Shown one piece after another: positions 1 through 8,846 of a stretch of DNA of 64,000 nt (its first letter is position 1; every line of letters starts with the position of its first letter). The stretch covers positions 311,289-375,288 of the forward strand of contig NZ_JACHNV010000003.1 in assembly GCF_014199535.1 (NCBI RefSeq), given 5' to 3'. The position numbers were made by a program, and so were the translations under genes. This DNA is from Hymenobacter latericoloratus. Its GTDB lineage: Bacteria; Bacteroidota; Bacteroidia; Cytophagales; Hymenobacteraceae. The notes beneath the pieces were generated by a model that ran no database searches, was not told the origin of the DNA, and saw nothing but the letters and a program-made list of their open reading frames with translations.

Positions 1-79
<79 letters not shown>

Positions 80-103
80 AGCTGCTTATAGGGCATAAAA
101 CCG

Positions 104-139
104 AAAAAGCCCCAGCATCAAGTGATGCTGGGGCTTTTT
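104..139. terminator. Terminator of tRNA-Asp copy 1
   Basis: A perfect 17-bp stem (104-120 with 123-139) has A residues on one side and T residues on the other, so it can work in both directions. It lies 2 bases past the 3' end of the leftward tRNA. Confidence 0.9.
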
Positions 140-140
140 G

Positions 141-214
141 CGGTCCGGACGGGACTCGAACCCGCGACCTCCGCCGTGACAGGGCGGCATTCTAACCGAC
201 TGAACTACCGAACC
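141..214 (-). tRNA. tRNA-Asp (anticodon GTC), copy 1
   Basis: On the minus strand the 74 bases fold as a cloverleaf. The 7-bp acceptor stem (GGTTCGG with CCGGACC) has discriminator G. The anticodon loop CTGTCAC has anticodon GTC, and the T-loop reads GGTTCGAGTCC. The 3' CCA is not encoded. It is identical to the second copy at 579-652. A strong promoter lies at 260-291 and a terminator follows directly, so it is a stand-alone transcript. Confidence 0.96.
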
Positions 215-545
215 GTTTTACACTAACCGGAAAACCGTGTGCTTTCCGTTATTGTGATGCAAATATAGAAGGCCGTTTTTGACTGTGCAAACAAAAAAAT
301 GCGCTGGTAGGGCAGGAGGGGGCTTTTTTTGAGGATAGTGTTCTGTTACTAAACAGGATAGGTCTGAAAAAATATTTTCAGTATGACCTTACTCCCCGCC
401 GTGTGGCAGCCGGAGAAGATACCCAGCCGGCTTCTTCTGACCAATGAAAACCAGCCGCACGGTAGCCGCTACCTAGGCCTGGGGGCGTTGGTGGGGGCCA
501 GCCTGGCCAGAACACCAGACGTGCGCGTGAAAACACGTAAAAGCA
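215..545. other. Spacer between the two tRNA-Asp genes
   Basis: About 330 bases hold only the promoter of the first tRNA (260-291) and then the terminator of the second. A 61-codon frame at 383-568 runs into that terminator and is not credible. Confidence 0.6.
260..291 (-). promoter_or_regulatory. Promoter of tRNA-Asp copy 1
   Basis: On the minus strand TTTG (291-288) is followed after 20 bases by TATATTTG (267-260). This matches the Bacteroidota housekeeping pattern TTTG-N19-21-TAnnTTTG. The tRNA begins 45 bases downstream. Confidence 0.8.
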
Positions 546-577
546 AAAGGCCCTTCAGATTGCTCTGAAGGGCCTTT
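546..577. terminator. Terminator of tRNA-Asp copy 2
   Basis: A perfect 14-bp stem (546-559 with 564-577) has a 4-base loop and flanking A and T residues. It lies one base past the 3' end of the leftward tRNA. Confidence 0.9.
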
Positions 578-578
578 G

Positions 579-652
579 CGGTCCGGACGGGACTCGAACC
601 CGCGACCTCCGCCGTGACAGGGCGGCATTCTAACCGACTGAACTACCGAACC
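579..652 (-). tRNA. tRNA-Asp (anticodon GTC), copy 2
   Basis: The 74 bases are identical to copy 1 and have the same GTC anticodon, discriminator G and lack of an encoded CCA. Its promoter (695-725) and terminator (546-577) differ in sequence from those of copy 1, so the repeated unit is the tRNA itself rather than a larger recent duplication. Confidence 0.96.
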
Positions 653-694
653 AAGGTGTTCTACTTCGCTTGCCCGAGTGGCGTTGAAGTGGTG

Positions 695-725
695 CAAAAG
701 TAGATGGCCGGATCGGACTGCGCAA
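695..725 (-). promoter_or_regulatory. Promoter of tRNA-Asp copy 2
   Basis: On the minus strand TTG (725-723) is followed after 20 bases by TACTTTTG (702-695). This fits TTTG-N20-TAnnTTTG. The tRNA begins 43 bases downstream. Confidence 0.75.
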
Positions 726-847
726 CACTTGGGGCAAAAAAACCTGAAAAAAGACGTTGTTGCGTTTGTTTTTGCCTGTTTATCAGGAGGAAAATTTTTC
801 AGGAAAATCGGGGGCGCGGGGCCATGGGCGGTATCAGCCCCGTCGCT

Positions 848-855
848 TACCTTTG
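848..855 (+). promoter_or_regulatory. -7 box of accA
   Basis: TACCTTTG lies 52 bases before the accA start. No TTTG is seen at the expected -33 position. Confidence 0.6.
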
Positions 856-907
856 CTTTCTTCTCATTCCCCCTCGCAACCTCCTTAACACGCACTCCGC
901 CGTGGCA

Positions 908-1855
908 ATGCTCCTCGATTTCGAACAACCAATTGCCGCTCTCGAAGGCAAGCTCCGTGAAATGCAACAACTGGCCCTCGATAGCCAGGTGGATGTATCA
1001 GAAGCGGTGACGGCCCTTGAAGCCAAAATTCAGGCCCTTAAAAAGGAAACCTACCAGAACCTGACCCGCTGGCAGCGGGTGCAGCTCTCGCGCCACCCCG
1101 ACCGGCCCTACACCCTCGACTACATTGAGGGCATGACCGAGAAGTTTATTGAGCTGCACGGCGACCGGACCGTGGCCGACGATAAGGCCATGGTGGGCGG
1201 CTTTGCCGAACTCGACGGCCGGCCCGTCATGTTTATCGGGCAGCAAAAGGGCCGCAACACCAAGCAGCGGCAGCTGCGCCGCTTTGGCATGCCCAACCCC
1301 GAAGGCTACCGCAAGGCGCTGCGCCTGATGAAGCTGGCCGAGAAGTTCAACCGCCCCATCGTCACCATGATTGACACGCCCGGGGCTTTTCCCGGTCTGG
1401 AGGCCGAGGAGCGCGGGCAGGGCGAGGCCATTGCCCGCAACCTGAAGGAAATGTTTCTGCTGAAGGTGCCCGTTATCTGCATTATCATCGGCGAGGGTGC
1501 TTCGGGTGGTGCCCTGGGCATTGGCATCGGCGACCGGGTGCTGATGCTGGAAAATACCTGGTACTCGGTTATTTCTCCGGAAAACTGCTCGACCATTCTG
1601 TGGCGCTCCTGGGACTACAAGGAGCAGGCCGCCGAAGCCATGAAGCCCACGGCTACTGATATGCTGCAGGCCGGCCTTATTGATGGCATTGTGAAGGAGC
1701 CGCTCGGCGGGGCCCACACCGATACGGCCACGATGATTACCACCCTGAAACAAACCATTCTGCAGACCCTGGATGAGCTGGAGGCCCTGCCCCCGGAAGA
1801 GCGCATCAGCCAGCGCATCGACAAGTTCGCGAGCATGGGCGTCGTAGTGGGGTAG
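908..1855 (+). CDS. accA: Acetyl-CoA carboxylase carboxyltransferase subunit alpha
   Basis: AccA and AccD together form the carboxyltransferase that moves the carboxyl group from biotin to acetyl-CoA, giving malonyl-CoA, the first committed step of fatty acid synthesis, in the cytoplasm. The 315-residue product has the usual length. It has an N-terminal helical, coiled-coil-like segment (about 1-50) and a crotonase-fold core with [22 protein letters not shown] and the oxyanion-hole glycines in [10 protein letters not shown]. The frame is open further upstream, but ATG at 908 starts exactly where family members begin and lies behind the -7 box at 848-855. It is followed by a terminator. accD is not in the window. 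Confidence 0.97.
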   Translation: MLLDFEQPIAALEGKLREMQQLALDSQVDVSEAVTALEAKIQALKKETYQNLTRWQRVQLSRHPDRPYTLDYIEGMTEKFIELHGDRTVADDKAMVGGFAELDGRPVMFIGQQKGRNTKQRQLRRFGMPNPEGYRKALRLMKLAEKFNRPIVTMIDTPGAFPGLEAEERGQGEAIARNLKEMFLLKVPVICIIIGEGASGGALGIGIGDRVLMLENTWYSVISPENCSTILWRSWDYKEQAAEAMKPTATDMLQAGLIDGIVKEPLGGAHTDTATMITTLKQTILQTLDELEALPPEERISQRIDKFASMGVVVG

Positions 1856-1880
1856 CAGGCTCCCTGGCCGCCGGCCGCCG

Positions 1881-1924
1881 AAGAACGTCATGGGTAGCAG
1901 GGCTGCCCGTGACGTTCTTTTTTT
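1881..1924 (+). terminator. Terminator of accA
   Basis: A stem of AAGAACGTCA with its complement, plus an inner GGG/CCC helix, is followed by a run of T. Confidence 0.8.
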
Positions 1925-1963
1925 ATTTCTTCGCGCTGATTCCACCCCACATTCCTCTCATTC

Positions 1964-2815
1964 ATGACCCTGCATACTCTTGATACCGGCCTGTTTAAGC
2001 TTGATGGCGGCGCCATGTTTGGCGTAGTGCCCAAAAGCATGTGGCACAAGCTCAACCCCGCCGACGAAAATAACATGTGCACCTGGGCCATGCGCTGCCT
2101 GCTGATTGAGGACGGCGGGCGCCTGGTGCTGGTAGATAATGGCATCGGCGACAAACAGGACGAGAAGTTTCGGGGGCATTTCTACCTGCACGGCAACGAC
2201 ACGCTGGAAAAGTCGCTGCGGCAGCGGGGCTTCACTTCCTCCGACATCACCGACGTATTCCTGACCCACCTGCACTTCGACCACTGCGGCGGCTCGGTGG
2301 TGCGCACCCCCGATGGCAAGCTGGAGCTAGCCTTCCCCAATGCTACCTACTGGAGCAACCAAAACCACTGGGACTGGGCCGTGACCCCGAACCCGCGCGA
2401 GAAGGCCAGCTTTCTGAAGGAGAACATTCTGCCCATTCAGGAAAGCGGCCACCTGCGCTTTGTGGATGCCGCGGCCGGCGCGGTGCCGGCGGAGCTTTCC
2501 TGCTTTCGGGAAATCATCTTCGCCGATGGGCACACCGAGAAAATGATGGTACCCGTGCTGGATTACAAAGGCCGCACGCTGGCGTTTATGGCCGATTTGC
2601 TGCCCAGCGCGGGCCATGTGCCGTTGCCCTACGTGATGAGCTACGACCTGCGCCCCCTGGTAACCCTCGATGAGAAGGAGCGGGTGCTGCGCCGGGCGGC
2701 TGATGAGAACTGGGTGCTGATTCTGGAGCACGACGCCCAAACCGAGTGCATTACGCTGCAGCACACCGACAAAGGCGTGCGCGTAGCCGACCGGCTGAAG
2801 CTGGCCGAGCTCTAA
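1964..2815 (+). CDS. Metallo-beta-lactamase-fold hydrolase
   Basis: The 283-residue cytoplasmic protein has the binuclear metal motif H102-x-H104-x-D106-H107 in THLHFDHCGG, further metal-ligand candidates such as the His in SAGHVP, and a buried strand before each. It resembles the quorum-quenching lactonase / MBL-fold group that hydrolyses small esters or lactones; the substrate cannot be read from the sequence. There is no signal peptide. It stands alone between the accA terminator and the patatin gene, with no recognisable -7 box upstream. Confidence 0.85.
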   Translation: MTLHTLDTGLFKLDGGAMFGVVPKSMWHKLNPADENNMCTWAMRCLLIEDGGRLVLVDNGIGDKQDEKFRGHFYLHGNDTLEKSLRQRGFTSSDITDVFLTHLHFDHCGGSVVRTPDGKLELAFPNATYWSNQNHWDWAVTPNPREKASFLKENILPIQESGHLRFVDAAAGAVPAELSCFREIIFADGHTEKMMVPVLDYKGRTLAFMADLLPSAGHVPLPYVMSYDLRPLVTLDEKERVLRRAADENWVLILEHDAQTECITLQHTDKGVRVADRLKLAEL

Positions 2816-2916
2816 CGCGCCCCCGGAAGCGCCCACTACCGTGCGGCCCCAACGTTTAGCGGGGGCGCCCCGTTAGAGCGTCGGTACCTCATTTTTTTCT
2901 CTCATTGGCCCATAGT

Positions 2917-3681
2917 ATGCTCGGATTAGCCCTTTCCGGCGGCGGCGCGCGCGGTATTGCGCACCTGGGGGTGCTGGCCGCCCTCGACGAGCTGCAGCTC
3001 CCTATTGCTCACCTGGCGGGCGTATCGTCGGGGGCTATTGCGGGGGCCTTGTACGCCGCCGGGCTGCCACCGCGCGAGATTCTGCGGCTGTTCCAGGAAA
3101 TCAGCATCGGGCAGGTTGCCCGCATTGCGTTCAGTAGCCGCGGCTTGCTGCGCAGTGAGGGGGTAGGGAAGCTGTTTGAACAACACCTGGGCGCTGATGC
3201 CACCTTTGAGCAGCTGCGCCTACCCCTCACGCTGGTCGCAACCGATATTCTGGCTGGGGAATCGGTGCATTTTTCGGAGGGTCCCCTGATTCCGCCCCTG
3301 CTGGCTTCCTCGGCCGTGCCTGTGCTTTACCGGCCGGTGCACTACCAAGAGCGTCATTTGGTTGATGGCGGCCTGCTCAACAACCTGCCCGTGGAGGCCC
3401 TGCTCGGCAAGCCGGGGCTGCAGGTAGTGGGGGTGCACTGCAACCCGCCCCACCGCGAGCCGCGCATCACTACCCTGCGGGGCATTGTGGAGCGCACCCT
3501 GAACCTGACCGTAGGCGCGAATACGCTTCTGAGCAAGCAGCGGTGCGCCCTGCTGCTGGAGCCCCCGGAGCTGGGCGGTTTCCGCATGACCCAGTACAAG
3601 CGCGCCCCGGAGCTGTTCGACATCGGCTACCACTACACCCTAAGCCGCGCCCCGGAGCTGGAGGCATTACTGCAGGAGTAA
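2917..3681 (+). CDS. Patatin-like phospholipase (RssA type)
   Basis: A 254-residue serine lipid hydrolase with a Ser-Asp dyad. The oxyanion-hole motif GGGARG is at 8-13, the nucleophile elbow G35-V-S37-S-G39 carries Ser37, and the DGG motif carries Asp150. ATG at 2917 is preferred over an in-frame TTG twelve bases upstream because the conserved strand begins right after it. No signal peptide is visible, so it probably acts on cytoplasmic-face membrane lipids, as expected for bacterial single-domain patatins. The acyltransferase follows 85 bases downstream with its own -7 box, so the two genes suggest local lipid remodelling but need not be one operon. Confidence 0.88.
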   Translation: MLGLALSGGGARGIAHLGVLAALDELQLPIAHLAGVSSGAIAGALYAAGLPPREILRLFQEISIGQVARIAFSSRGLLRSEGVGKLFEQHLGADATFEQLRLPLTLVATDILAGESVHFSEGPLIPPLLASSAVPVLYRPVHYQERHLVDGGLLNNLPVEALLGKPGLQVVGVHCNPPHREPRITTLRGIVERTLNLTVGANTLLSKQRCALLLEPPELGGFRMTQYKRAPELFDIGYHYTLSRAPELEALLQE

Positions 3682-3712
3682 CCCGAAGTGTGGCGCTTCC
3701 GTGGCATTTCTC

Positions 3713-3720
3713 TAGCTTTG
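3713..3720 (+). promoter_or_regulatory. -7 box of the acyltransferase gene
   Basis: TAGCTTTG lies 46 bases before ATG at 3767. It overlaps or precedes the alternative TTG start at 3725, which argues for the later start. Confidence 0.6.
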
Positions 3721-3766
3721 ACTTTTGGTGGCTTCCTTTTTTCCCCGCTACCTCCTTCTTTACTGC

Positions 3767-4336
3767 ATGGCTCGCAAGACCTCTACGTTCTGGTATCTGT
3801 TTTCGAAGTTCTGGTTCCGAATTACCGGCTGGCGCCTGGGGCCGCAGGTGCCGCCCAACATCAAAAAAAGCATGATGATTGCGGCCCCGCACACCAGCAA
3901 CTGGGACTTCATGTTCGCCCGCGCCGCCTTTTTTCTGATGGACGTGGACGTGAAGCTCACCATCAAGAAAGAATGGACCACCATTCCGGTGCTGGGCGCG
4001 CTGGTGCGCAGCCTGGGTGGCCTGGCCGTGGACCGCAGCAAGAACAACAGCCTCGTGGACGGTATGGTGCAGCTGTTTAAGGAGCGCGAGGAGCTTGTCA
4101 TTCTTATTACGCCGGAAGGCACGCGGGCCTACCAGCCCAAATGGCGCAAAGGCTTCTACCACGCGGCTTTGGGAGCTGGAGTGCCCATTCTGCTGGGCTA
4201 CCTCGACTACAAAAACAAGGAAGCCGGGGTAGGCCCCGCGTTCTGGCCCACCGGCGACTACGAAAAGGATTTGGAAGAAATCAAGGCCTTTTACCGCACC
4301 AAGCAGGGCCGGTTTCCGGAGAAAGGAGTGCGGTAG
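3767..4336 (+). CDS. PlsC-type 1-acyl-glycerol-phosphate acyltransferase family protein
   Basis: The 189-residue protein has the acyltransferase HX4D motif (H42-TSNW-D47) and the second motif PEGTR (116-120). It is expected to transfer an acyl chain to lysophosphatidate or a related lysolipid at the inner membrane. The start at 3767 (MARKTSTFWY) fits the -7 box at 3713-3720; the earlier TTG at 3725 would sit at the predicted transcription start. The protein is shorter than E. coli PlsC (about 245), as is common for Bacteroidota members of this family. Substrate specificity is not known. Confidence 0.85.
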   Translation: MARKTSTFWYLFSKFWFRITGWRLGPQVPPNIKKSMMIAAPHTSNWDFMFARAAFFLMDVDVKLTIKKEWTTIPVLGALVRSLGGLAVDRSKNNSLVDGMVQLFKEREELVILITPEGTRAYQPKWRKGFYHAALGAGVPILLGYLDYKNKEAGVGPAFWPTGDYEKDLEEIKAFYRTKQGRFPEKGVR

Positions 4337-4431
4337 GGAGATTCGGCCCGCCTTGCCTTCGGCAGAAAGTAAAAAGCGGGCCGGCAGTTGGCTTGCTTTC
4401 CGTATCTTCTCCGGTTACTAGCGTACTACCC

Positions 4432-4986
4432 ATGGAAAAGCTGCAAACCCTGGCCTGGATTCTGATTGGCTTGGCGGTATTCATCTGGCGAATGGTGCAA
4501 AAGGCCCGCGCCACCACAACCCGGGAGCAGCGGGAGCGGAAATTTACCCGGCCCGACAACTCCGGCCGCCCGCGCCCGGTGGCTCCGGGGCCACCGGCTA
4601 CCGCTTTTGAAGAGCTGCTGCGCCAGATGCAAACCCAGAACCGCACCGGGCCGCCGGCAGCAGAACCTGCCGGGCAGGAAGAAGTAACGCCGGCGGGCCG
4701 GGCTGTGCCTAAAGAAACGACGCCGGCTCCGCGCAGCCTGGAGAAAAGCAGCCGTCCGGCCCGCTCCCTGGAGCAAGCGGCTCCGGCCCGTTCGCTGGAA
4801 GTGCCCGTACACCCGGCCCGCCGGGCCGCCACGCTACCCCGCCCCACCGCGCAAATCCAGCCGGGGTATCAGCCGCGCGAGCAAAACCGTCCAGAGTCGT
4901 CGCCGTCTCTTTCTGACCGCCTGCGTAACCCGGCCGACGTGCGCGCGGCTTTCATTCTGGGGGAAATTCTGCAACGTAAGTTTTAG
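4432..4986 (+). CDS. Small single-pass membrane protein with Pro/Ala-rich tail
   Basis: The 184-residue product starts at ATG 4432. It has one hydrophobic N-terminal segment (about 6-20, LAWILIGLAVFIW) and a long Pro-, Ala- and Arg-rich region that repeats words such as PARSLE, typical of disordered linkers. A conserved-looking C-terminus (SDRLRNPADVRAAFILGEILQRKF, the last 24 residues, given here as key residues RLRNP and AFILGEIL) follows. No catalytic motif is visible and no function is recognised. It is likely anchored in the inner membrane with the tail in the cytoplasm. The gene ends just before a bidirectional terminator. Confidence 0.65.
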   Translation: MEKLQTLAWILIGLAVFIWRMVQKARATTTREQRERKFTRPDNSGRPRPVAPGPPATAFEELLRQMQTQNRTGPPAAEPAGQEEVTPAGRAVPKETTPAPRSLEKSSRPARSLEQAAPARSLEVPVHPARRAATLPRPTAQIQPGYQPREQNRPESSPSLSDRLRNPADVRAAFILGEILQRKF

Positions 4987-4995
4987 GCAGGTACC

Positions 4996-5055
4996 AACAG
5001 CGCGAGGGGCATCGGGCCGCGTGAATAACGCAGGCCCGATGCCCCTCGCGCTGTT
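4996..5055. terminator. Bidirectional terminator
   Basis: Perfect 22-bp arms (4996-5017 and 5034-5055) with a 16-base loop lie between two convergent genes. Confidence 0.85.
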
Positions 5056-5069
5056 TCTCGTGCGCCCTT

Positions 5070-5735
5070 TTAGTCTTGTGTTAAGGCGTAGGTCACCAGG
5101 TTAGCCCCCATCTTCAAAGCCGCCTCGTGGGTTGCGGGCGTGTCCTCGGGGTAGGTGCCCAGGTCCTCCCAGCCGTTGCCCAGGTCGCACTCATAGCTGT
5201 AGAAGCATACCAGGCGGCCTTTGTACAGCAGGCCGAAGCCCTGGGGGCGCTTGCCGTCGTGCTCGTGCACCTTGGGCAGGCCGCGCGGAAACTGAAATTT
5301 CTGGTGATAAACCGGATGGGAAAAGGGCAATTCCACGAAGTCCAGCTCGGGGAAAACCTTCTTCATCTCGGGTCGGATAAACTTGTCGAGCCCGTAATTA
5401 TCATCGATGTGCAGAAAGCCGCCGCCGGTGAGGTAGCGCCGCAGGTTCCGAGCCTCCGTGTCGGTAAAGGATACGTTGCCGTGGCCCGTCATGTGAATGA
5501 AGGGGTAGGTGAGCAGCTCCGGCGAATCCAGCTCCACGGTGGCTTCCTCGGGGTCGATGTTGGTTTTGAGCGCCTGATTGCAGAACCGGATGAGGTTGGG
5601 CAAGCTGGTTTTGTTGGCGTACCAGTCGCCGCCGCCGCCGTAATGCAGCTTGGCGATGCGGAAGCTGGGGGCTGCCGGGGCAGCGGCTAGCAGCGGCAGT
5701 AACAGAAAGAGCAGAAACGAGAAAAACCGGGGCAT
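5070..5735 (-). CDS. DUF4159 family exported protein
   Basis: The start is placed at 5735 because a classical signal peptide (MPRFFSFLLFLLLPLLAAAPA) begins there; an ATG 54 bases upstream would bury it. The 221-residue precursor has the features of DUF4159: a YGGGGDWY segment, the TGHGN turn, a glycine-rich GGGFLHIDDNYG stretch and a HPVYH segment. The family has a glutamine-amidotransferase-like fold and usually accompanies MoxR/DUF58 clusters in Bacteroidota; no such partners are seen here. Its biochemical role is unknown. It is divergent from the next gene. Confidence 0.75.
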   Translation of the reverse strand: MPRFFSFLLFLLLPLLAAAPAAPSFRIAKLHYGGGGDWYANKTSLPNLIRFCNQALKTNIDPEEATVELDSPELLTYPFIHMTGHGNVSFTDTEARNLRRYLTGGGFLHIDDNYGLDKFIRPEMKKVFPELDFVELPFSHPVYHQKFQFPRGLPKVHEHDGKRPQGFGLLYKGRLVCFYSYECDLGNGWEDLGTYPEDTPATHEAALKMGANLVTYALTQD

Positions 5736-5874
5736 AAGATCAGAAAAGAGCAAAAAAGCAGGAAGGTGCGAAAGCGCACGAGGGCTCATGCCCTAACGGC
5801 CGCACCAGGGAACAAATTCGCTGACTTGCCTTGAATTACGGTTACTTTTCAGAAGATATAGTGCTACCCCTCTC

Positions 5875-6573
5875 ATGAACGATAAACTTATTCTGCTACT
5901 AAATTACTACACGCGGGAACAACGGGCACTGGCTAAACAGCTACGGGAAGCAGTGCAGGAGCGCGACTACCGGGTTGCTGCCCGTATTCAGAAGGGGCTG
6001 TACCTCGTGACGCAGCAGCTGCAAACCCTCCGAGCGTTGCATAACCCGCACGCCGAAGAGGTGGATCGGCTGGGCCGGCAGATCCGCTATCTGAAGAAAA
6101 CAAAGGCCCGCGTCCCGATGGAAGCCAGGTTTCCTGCTGAAATGCTGCGGAAGTACGAGCAGGAAAAGCAGCAACTGGAGGCAGCCCTGCCTGCTCCTAA
6201 CCCCGCCACTACGGTGCTACGGGAGTGCATGGAGGAACTACTAGCCGGGCAGATTAAGGGCTTCCACCTGATCCTGAGCAAATCGGTCCGGTTGAGCGTG
6301 TCCATCCGGCGCGTGCGGCGCACCGCTATTCTTACCCTGCCGGAGCTGATTCGCCACCGCCGCGAGTACTCCATTCACAGGCAGCAAGTGCGGCAATTAC
6401 GCCACCTGGAGTTTGCTTACTACGATCAGAAGGACAAGTTGCTGGCCGTAGTGCCAATGTCCAGCGCCGAAGATCTGGAACAGATCATGCACCTGTGGCT
6501 GCAAATTACCTGCGTGGTCTTCGACTCGCGGGAGTTTCGCAACGACTCCGAAATCCGTTATGTTGTGGCCTGA
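5875..6573 (+). CDS. Hypothetical helical protein
   Basis: The 232-residue product starts at ATG 5875. The first half is rich in charged residues and predicted helix or coiled coil (about 10-115, with many Gln, Arg and Glu). The second half is mixed, with a beta-strand-like ending (ITCVVFDSREF). I recognise no family and no motif. Upstream there is only an imperfect -7 box (TACTTTTC at 5843). The 3' end overlaps the 3' end of rsmE by 16 bases. Confidence 0.55.
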   Translation: MNDKLILLLNYYTREQRALAKQLREAVQERDYRVAARIQKGLYLVTQQLQTLRALHNPHAEEVDRLGRQIRYLKKTKARVPMEARFPAEMLRKYEQEKQQLEAALPAPNPATTVLRECMEELLAGQIKGFHLILSKSVRLSVSIRRVRRTAILTLPELIRHRREYSIHRQQVRQLRHLEFAYYDQKDKLLAVVPMSSAEDLEQIMHLWLQITCVVFDSREFRNDSEIRYVVA

Positions 6574-7295
6574 GTGAGGGGCGCAGCACCCGCTAATTCT
6601 CTGGCAATATGTACCGTATGTACGGCCGCCAGGGCGGCCGTTTCGGTGCGGAGGCGGGAGGAGCCCAAGGTCACGGGCCGGATGCCCCGGGCAAAAGCGG
6701 CCGTAATTTCCTGGGGAGTAAAGTCGCCCTCGGGCCCAATCAGGATGCAGCAGCTTGCCCCAGCCGCCGCCACGCGCGCGAGAGGGGTTCGTTCGCCGTC
6801 CTCCAAGTGCGCAATGAACGTGGTGGCAGGCGTAACGGTGGGTAGGAAACGGGCAAAATCCGTAAGCTCCATGAGCTGCGGCAGCCACGCCTGCCCCGAC
6901 TGCTTCAGGGCGCTGACGGCTATTTTTTCCAAGCGGTCCAGCTTTAGCTCGCGGCGCTCCGAGCGGGCGCACCGCAGGAACGTCAGGGTGTCAATGCCTA
7001 TTTCCACGGCCTTCTCCACCAGCCACTCCATGCGGTCGAGATTCTTAGTGGGAGCCACCGCTACGTGCACCTGGTAAGCGCGGGGGGCTACCTGCTGCTC
7101 TTGCAGGATGCGCAACTGGCAGCGCTTGGCGTCCGCCGCTTCCACCTGGGCCTGGTACACACCGCCGCGGCCGTCAACCAGCACCACCACATCAGCCGGT
7201 CCAAGGCGGAGCACGCGCACGGCGTGCTTGCTTTCATCTTCGGGAAGCGTATAGGTAGGCAGGGTGAGGTGGGGGGCGTAGAACGTATGGGCCAT
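6558..7295 (-). CDS. rsmE: 16S rRNA (uracil(1498)-N(3))-methyltransferase
   Basis: RsmE methylates U1498 in the decoding region of 16S rRNA, using S-adenosylmethionine. The 245-residue product has an N-terminal PUA-like domain and a C-terminal SPOUT domain. Characteristic motifs are KNLDRMEWLVEKAVEIG, the knot segment LIGPEGDF and LGSSRLRTETA. A TAGTTTTG box ends exactly four bases before the ATG, so the mRNA is probably leaderless. It is convergent with the hypothetical gene on its left, with a 16-base overlap. Confidence 0.95.
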   Translation of the reverse strand: MAHTFYAPHLTLPTYTLPEDESKHAVRVLRLGPADVVVLVDGRGGVYQAQVEAADAKRCQLRILQEQQVAPRAYQVHVAVAPTKNLDRMEWLVEKAVEIGIDTLTFLRCARSERRELKLDRLEKIAVSALKQSGQAWLPQLMELTDFARFLPTVTPATTFIAHLEDGERTPLARVAAAGASCCILIGPEGDFTPQEITAAFARGIRPVTLGSSRLRTETAALAAVHTVHIARELAGAAPLTQATT

Positions 7296-7299
7296 ACCG

Positions 7300-7307
7300 C
7301 AAAACTA
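7300..7307 (-). promoter_or_regulatory. -7 box of rsmE (leaderless)
   Basis: TAGTTTTG on the minus strand is followed by CGGT and then the ATG. Transcription would begin at or next to the start codon. Confidence 0.65.
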
Positions 7308-7691
7308 CGGCGAATAGACCAGAGCCGGCTACCCCACTGGCGTCTTCCGGGCGCTGAAGCCAGCCGGCCAGGTATTTCCAGGCTCCGGCACCGAAGAAAT
7401 GATTTGACTAACAACGGGTTTCGTCTTGCCACATACGCACCGTACGCCCTGCGCAATCAGCCTCGCCCAGATCTGACATGGAGCATGACCCGGTGGAAGC
7501 ACCCTGCTGACCCACCTGTTTACCCGGGCCGGGTGGGGGCTGGAGCTACCCTGCGCGGGCGTCTCGGCTAATGGCGGGCTTGCTCTCCCGCCCTGAAGAA
7601 ATGCCGGGGCCAGGTGTAACCCCGGTTGCCGTTAACCAGTAACCGCTACTATATCTGTGCTCTTCCTCCCGTGCCGTAACCACAATCACCC
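7308..7691. other. Intergenic region with no recognised feature
   Basis: About 380 bases between divergent rsmE and the dehydrogenase gene. I see no frame with coding character. The only promoter-like word is TATCTGTG near 7652, one mismatch from TAnnTTTG. Confidence 0.5.
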
Positions 7692-8780
7692 ATGGCAGTT
7701 AAACTCAAAAAGCTCAAAAACCAGACCATCGTCATTACCGGGGCCTCCTCGGGCATTGGGCTGGTAACGGCCCGCATGGCGGCCAAAGCCGGCGCCAAAC
7801 TGGTGCTGGCTGCCCGCAGCGAGAATGCCCTGCGCCAGCTCACCGATGAAATCAACCAGGCCGGGGGCCGCGCTACCTATGTGGTGGCCGATGTCAGCAA
7901 GCCCGAAGATGTGCGGCGCTTGGCCCGTGAAGCGGCCCACACCTACGGCGGCTTCGATACCTGGATCAATAACGCCGGCGTTTCCATCTATGGCAAAGTA
8001 GAGGAGGTTCCCGTAGAGGATATGCGCCAGCTGTTTGAAGTAAACTTCTGGGGGCTGGTGAACGGCTCGCTGGAAGCCGCCAAGCACCTGAAACAGAAGG
8101 GCGGGGCCATCATCAACGTGGGGAGCATCCTGTCCGACATCACGGCCATTCTGCAAACCATTTACAGCGCCAGCAAGCACGCCGTGAAAGGCTTTACCGA
8201 TGGGTTGCGTATGGAATTGGAAATGGATGGTGCCCCCATTGCCGTAACCCTGATTCAGCCGGCAGCTATCGACACGCCGTACCCCGTTCACTCCAAAAAC
8301 TTTATGGAGCGCGAGGCCAAGCACGCGCCGCCCGCCTACGCCCCGGAAACGGTAGCCAAGGCTATTCTGCACTGCGCCGTTACCCCGGAGCGCTCGGTGG
8401 TAGTAGGGGGCGGCGGTAAGGCCATGATTGGCATGGAGCACTGGACGCCCGCCCTGCTGGATAAGTTTATGGAGAAATCCTTCTCCAAGCAGGAGAAAGC
8501 CGATTATGCCCCGCGCCCCCTGCAGCAAAATGCCCTCGACCGGCCCATGGGCGCCCTGGAAGAGCGTGGTAACTACCCCGGGCACACCCGCGAAACCAGC
8601 TTCTACACCGAAACCGTAACGGCTGGTAGCCCGGCCTTGCGCACGGCCTTGCTGGTAGGAGTAGGGGTAGCGCTGGCGGCCTGGCTAGGCGGCAAAAACC
8701 GAAGCGGCAGCAAGAGTGGCAGCGGTAGCAGCAACGGCAAAAACGAGGAAATCAGCGCCCTGGCCTTCCACGATAACTAA
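7692..8780 (+). CDS. Short-chain dehydrogenase/reductase with C-terminal membrane segment
   Basis: An NAD(P)-dependent oxidoreductase of the classical SDR family. The cofactor motif TGASSGIG is at 16-23, NNAG at 93-96, the catalytic serine lies in GSILSD (145-150) and Y158-x3-K162 is present. The SDR core ends near 250; the 362-residue protein continues with about 60 polar residues, a hydrophobic segment (about 314-333) and a Ser/Gly-rich tail, suggesting attachment to the membrane. This long SDR form recurs in environmental bacteria; the substrate is unknown. A terminator follows. Confidence 0.85.
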   Translation: MAVKLKKLKNQTIVITGASSGIGLVTARMAAKAGAKLVLAARSENALRQLTDEINQAGGRATYVVADVSKPEDVRRLAREAAHTYGGFDTWINNAGVSIYGKVEEVPVEDMRQLFEVNFWGLVNGSLEAAKHLKQKGGAIINVGSILSDITAILQTIYSASKHAVKGFTDGLRMELEMDGAPIAVTLIQPAAIDTPYPVHSKNFMEREAKHAPPAYAPETVAKAILHCAVTPERSVVVGGGGKAMIGMEHWTPALLDKFMEKSFSKQEKADYAPRPLQQNALDRPMGALEERGNYPGHTRETSFYTETVTAGSPALRTALLVGVGVALAAWLGGKNRSGSKSGSGSSNGKNEEISALAFHDN

Positions 8781-8846
8781 GCTGAAAGGCATCATCGTTG
8801 CGTCGGTTTAGCTGTTCTGATGTCCGGCCGACTACCTATTAATAAG

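Noticed and set aside
383..568. 61-codon frame between the tRNA-Asp genes
   Set aside because: It runs through the terminator of the second tRNA and shows no family resemblance or promoter.
704..907. Upstream extension of accA to 704
   Set aside because: The extra 68 codons cover the -7 box at 848-855 and have no AccA-like sequence; ATG 908 fits the family.
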